The notes below the pieces were generated by a model. It did not search any database. It was not told the origin of the DNA and saw only the letters and a list, made by a program, of their open reading frames with translations. Positions 4,978 through 5,318 of a stretch of 5,318 nucleotides of DNA are shown one piece after another. Numbering within the stretch: position 1 is the first letter of the stretch; each line of letters begins with the position of its first letter. Where the stretch lies: positions 1 to 5,318 of the forward strand of contig JAILEL010000278.1 in assembly GCA_024687845.1 (NCBI GenBank). Direction: 5' to 3'. The stretch is from Eubacterium sp. (GTDB taxonomy: Bacteria; Bacillota_A; Clostridia; Lachnospirales; Lachnospiraceae). Position numbers and translations under genes: made by a program.

Positions 4978-5318
4978 GACCCTGGATAAGCATAATCACG
5001 AATATTCTCCATATAATATTCAAATATATTCAGTTGTCATTATTTATCACATACATATACCGCCGTTGTCATCATTTATTATATCCCGTTCAAATTATGT
5101 AATTACATTTGGGCGACATCAATTTCTCTCAACGCATACATATGTAATAAAAAAACTGCAATGTCATTACAATGCACAATAATCACCTAAACTGTCATTG
5201 CAATTCGATTACAGAAAATATATGTAATTGAAATCCACTTACTAAAGCACAGGATGTAAGTAAACTTCACATACATTCTATTAACGCCATCTACTATCAA
5301 TCTCTTCTAACAACGCCT
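4978..5318. other. Non-coding AT-rich region beyond the oriT
   Basis: No convincing gene is visible. The plus-strand frame at 4958-5182 has low-complexity composition, no ribosome binding site and runs through the oriT hairpin. The region holds a degenerate repeat array (5035-5266), a perfect 12-bp palindrome ATGTAATTACAT (5097-5108) and a near-palindrome TGTAAGTAAACTTCACATACA (5255-5275). A minus-strand reading frame entering from the right edge gives LLEEIDSRWR and stops at 5281-5283; it could be the tail of a gene outside the window but is too short to claim. Confidence 0.5.
5035..5266 (+). repeat. Degenerate direct repeats with about 31-bp spacing (iteron- or operator-like)
   Basis: The motif TGTMAT(T), sometimes extended to TGTCATTRCAAT, starts at 5035, 5067, 5098, 5162, 5193 and 5223, with a weaker TGTAAG at 5255. 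Successive distances are 32, 31, 64, 31, 30 and 32 bp, that is about three helical turns, with one missing position near 5130. The best pair is TGTCATTACAAT (5162-5173) and TGTCATTGCAAT (5193-5204), 11 of 12 identical. An out-of-phase TGTAAT lies at 5143. Even phasing on one face of the helix suggests repeated binding of one protein next to the oriT. AT-richness makes short matches easy, so certainty is limited. Confidence 0.4.

Noticed and set aside
4958..5182. Plus-strand 74-codon open frame
   Set aside because: It starts within the oriT-like hairpins, no Shine-Dalgarno precedes it, and the product is low-complexity Ile/Tyr/His-rich sequence as expected from AT-rich non-coding DNA.
5281..5316. 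Minus-strand frame entering from the right edge, ending LLEEIDSRWR and a stop
   Set aside because: It could be the C terminus of a neighbouring gene, but eleven or twelve codons are too few to support a call.
1..5318. CRISPR array, tRNA or rRNA
   Set aside because: No regularly spaced identical repeats of CRISPR type and no cloverleaf or rRNA-like sequence were seen; the repeats at 5035-5266 are too short and degenerate.

Overview
The window is AT-rich, with strong GGAGG-type ribosome binding sites. Its genes resemble Tn554-type transposition modules and MobC-type mobilisation genes, which points to a Firmicute, most likely a gut-type Clostridia (Lachnospiraceae-like) genome, plasmid or conjugative element. 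This placement is inferred from composition and gene type; no housekeeping gene is present.

Layout, left to right. Positions 1-113 (minus strand) hold the start of a MobC/ribbon-helix-helix-like mobilisation protein cut off by the window edge. Positions about 203-4911 form one compact mobile element bounded by imperfect 30-bp terminal inverted repeats (23 of 30 match, ungapped). Inside it, all on the minus strand and read right to left, are a 358-aa TnpA-like tyrosine recombinase, a 472-aa tyrosine recombinase with a Cys-rich tail, a 507-aa tyrosine recombinase with a different Cys-rich tail, and a 141-aa TnpC-like helix-turn-helix/coiled-coil helper. Positions 4919-4977 hold two nested or adjacent hairpins that look like a MOBP-type oriT. 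Positions about 5035-5266 hold a degenerate direct-repeat array with a spacing of about 31 bp. No gene can be supported between 4687 and 5318.

How it fits together. The four transposition genes form one operon. Each junction is an 8-bp overlap of the form ATGNNTAA with a Shine-Dalgarno 8-9 nt upstream, so the proteins are probably made by translational coupling at fixed ratios. Three recombinases recall RIT (recombinase-in-trio) elements; the helper protein and the Cys-rich tails recall Tn554. The element carries no passenger gene. It appears to have inserted a few bases from the oriT, separating the transfer origin from the mobC-like gene that would normally lie beside it. Two start codons are set here downstream of the longest open frames (2206 and 690), because ribosome binding sites and the overlap pattern favour them.
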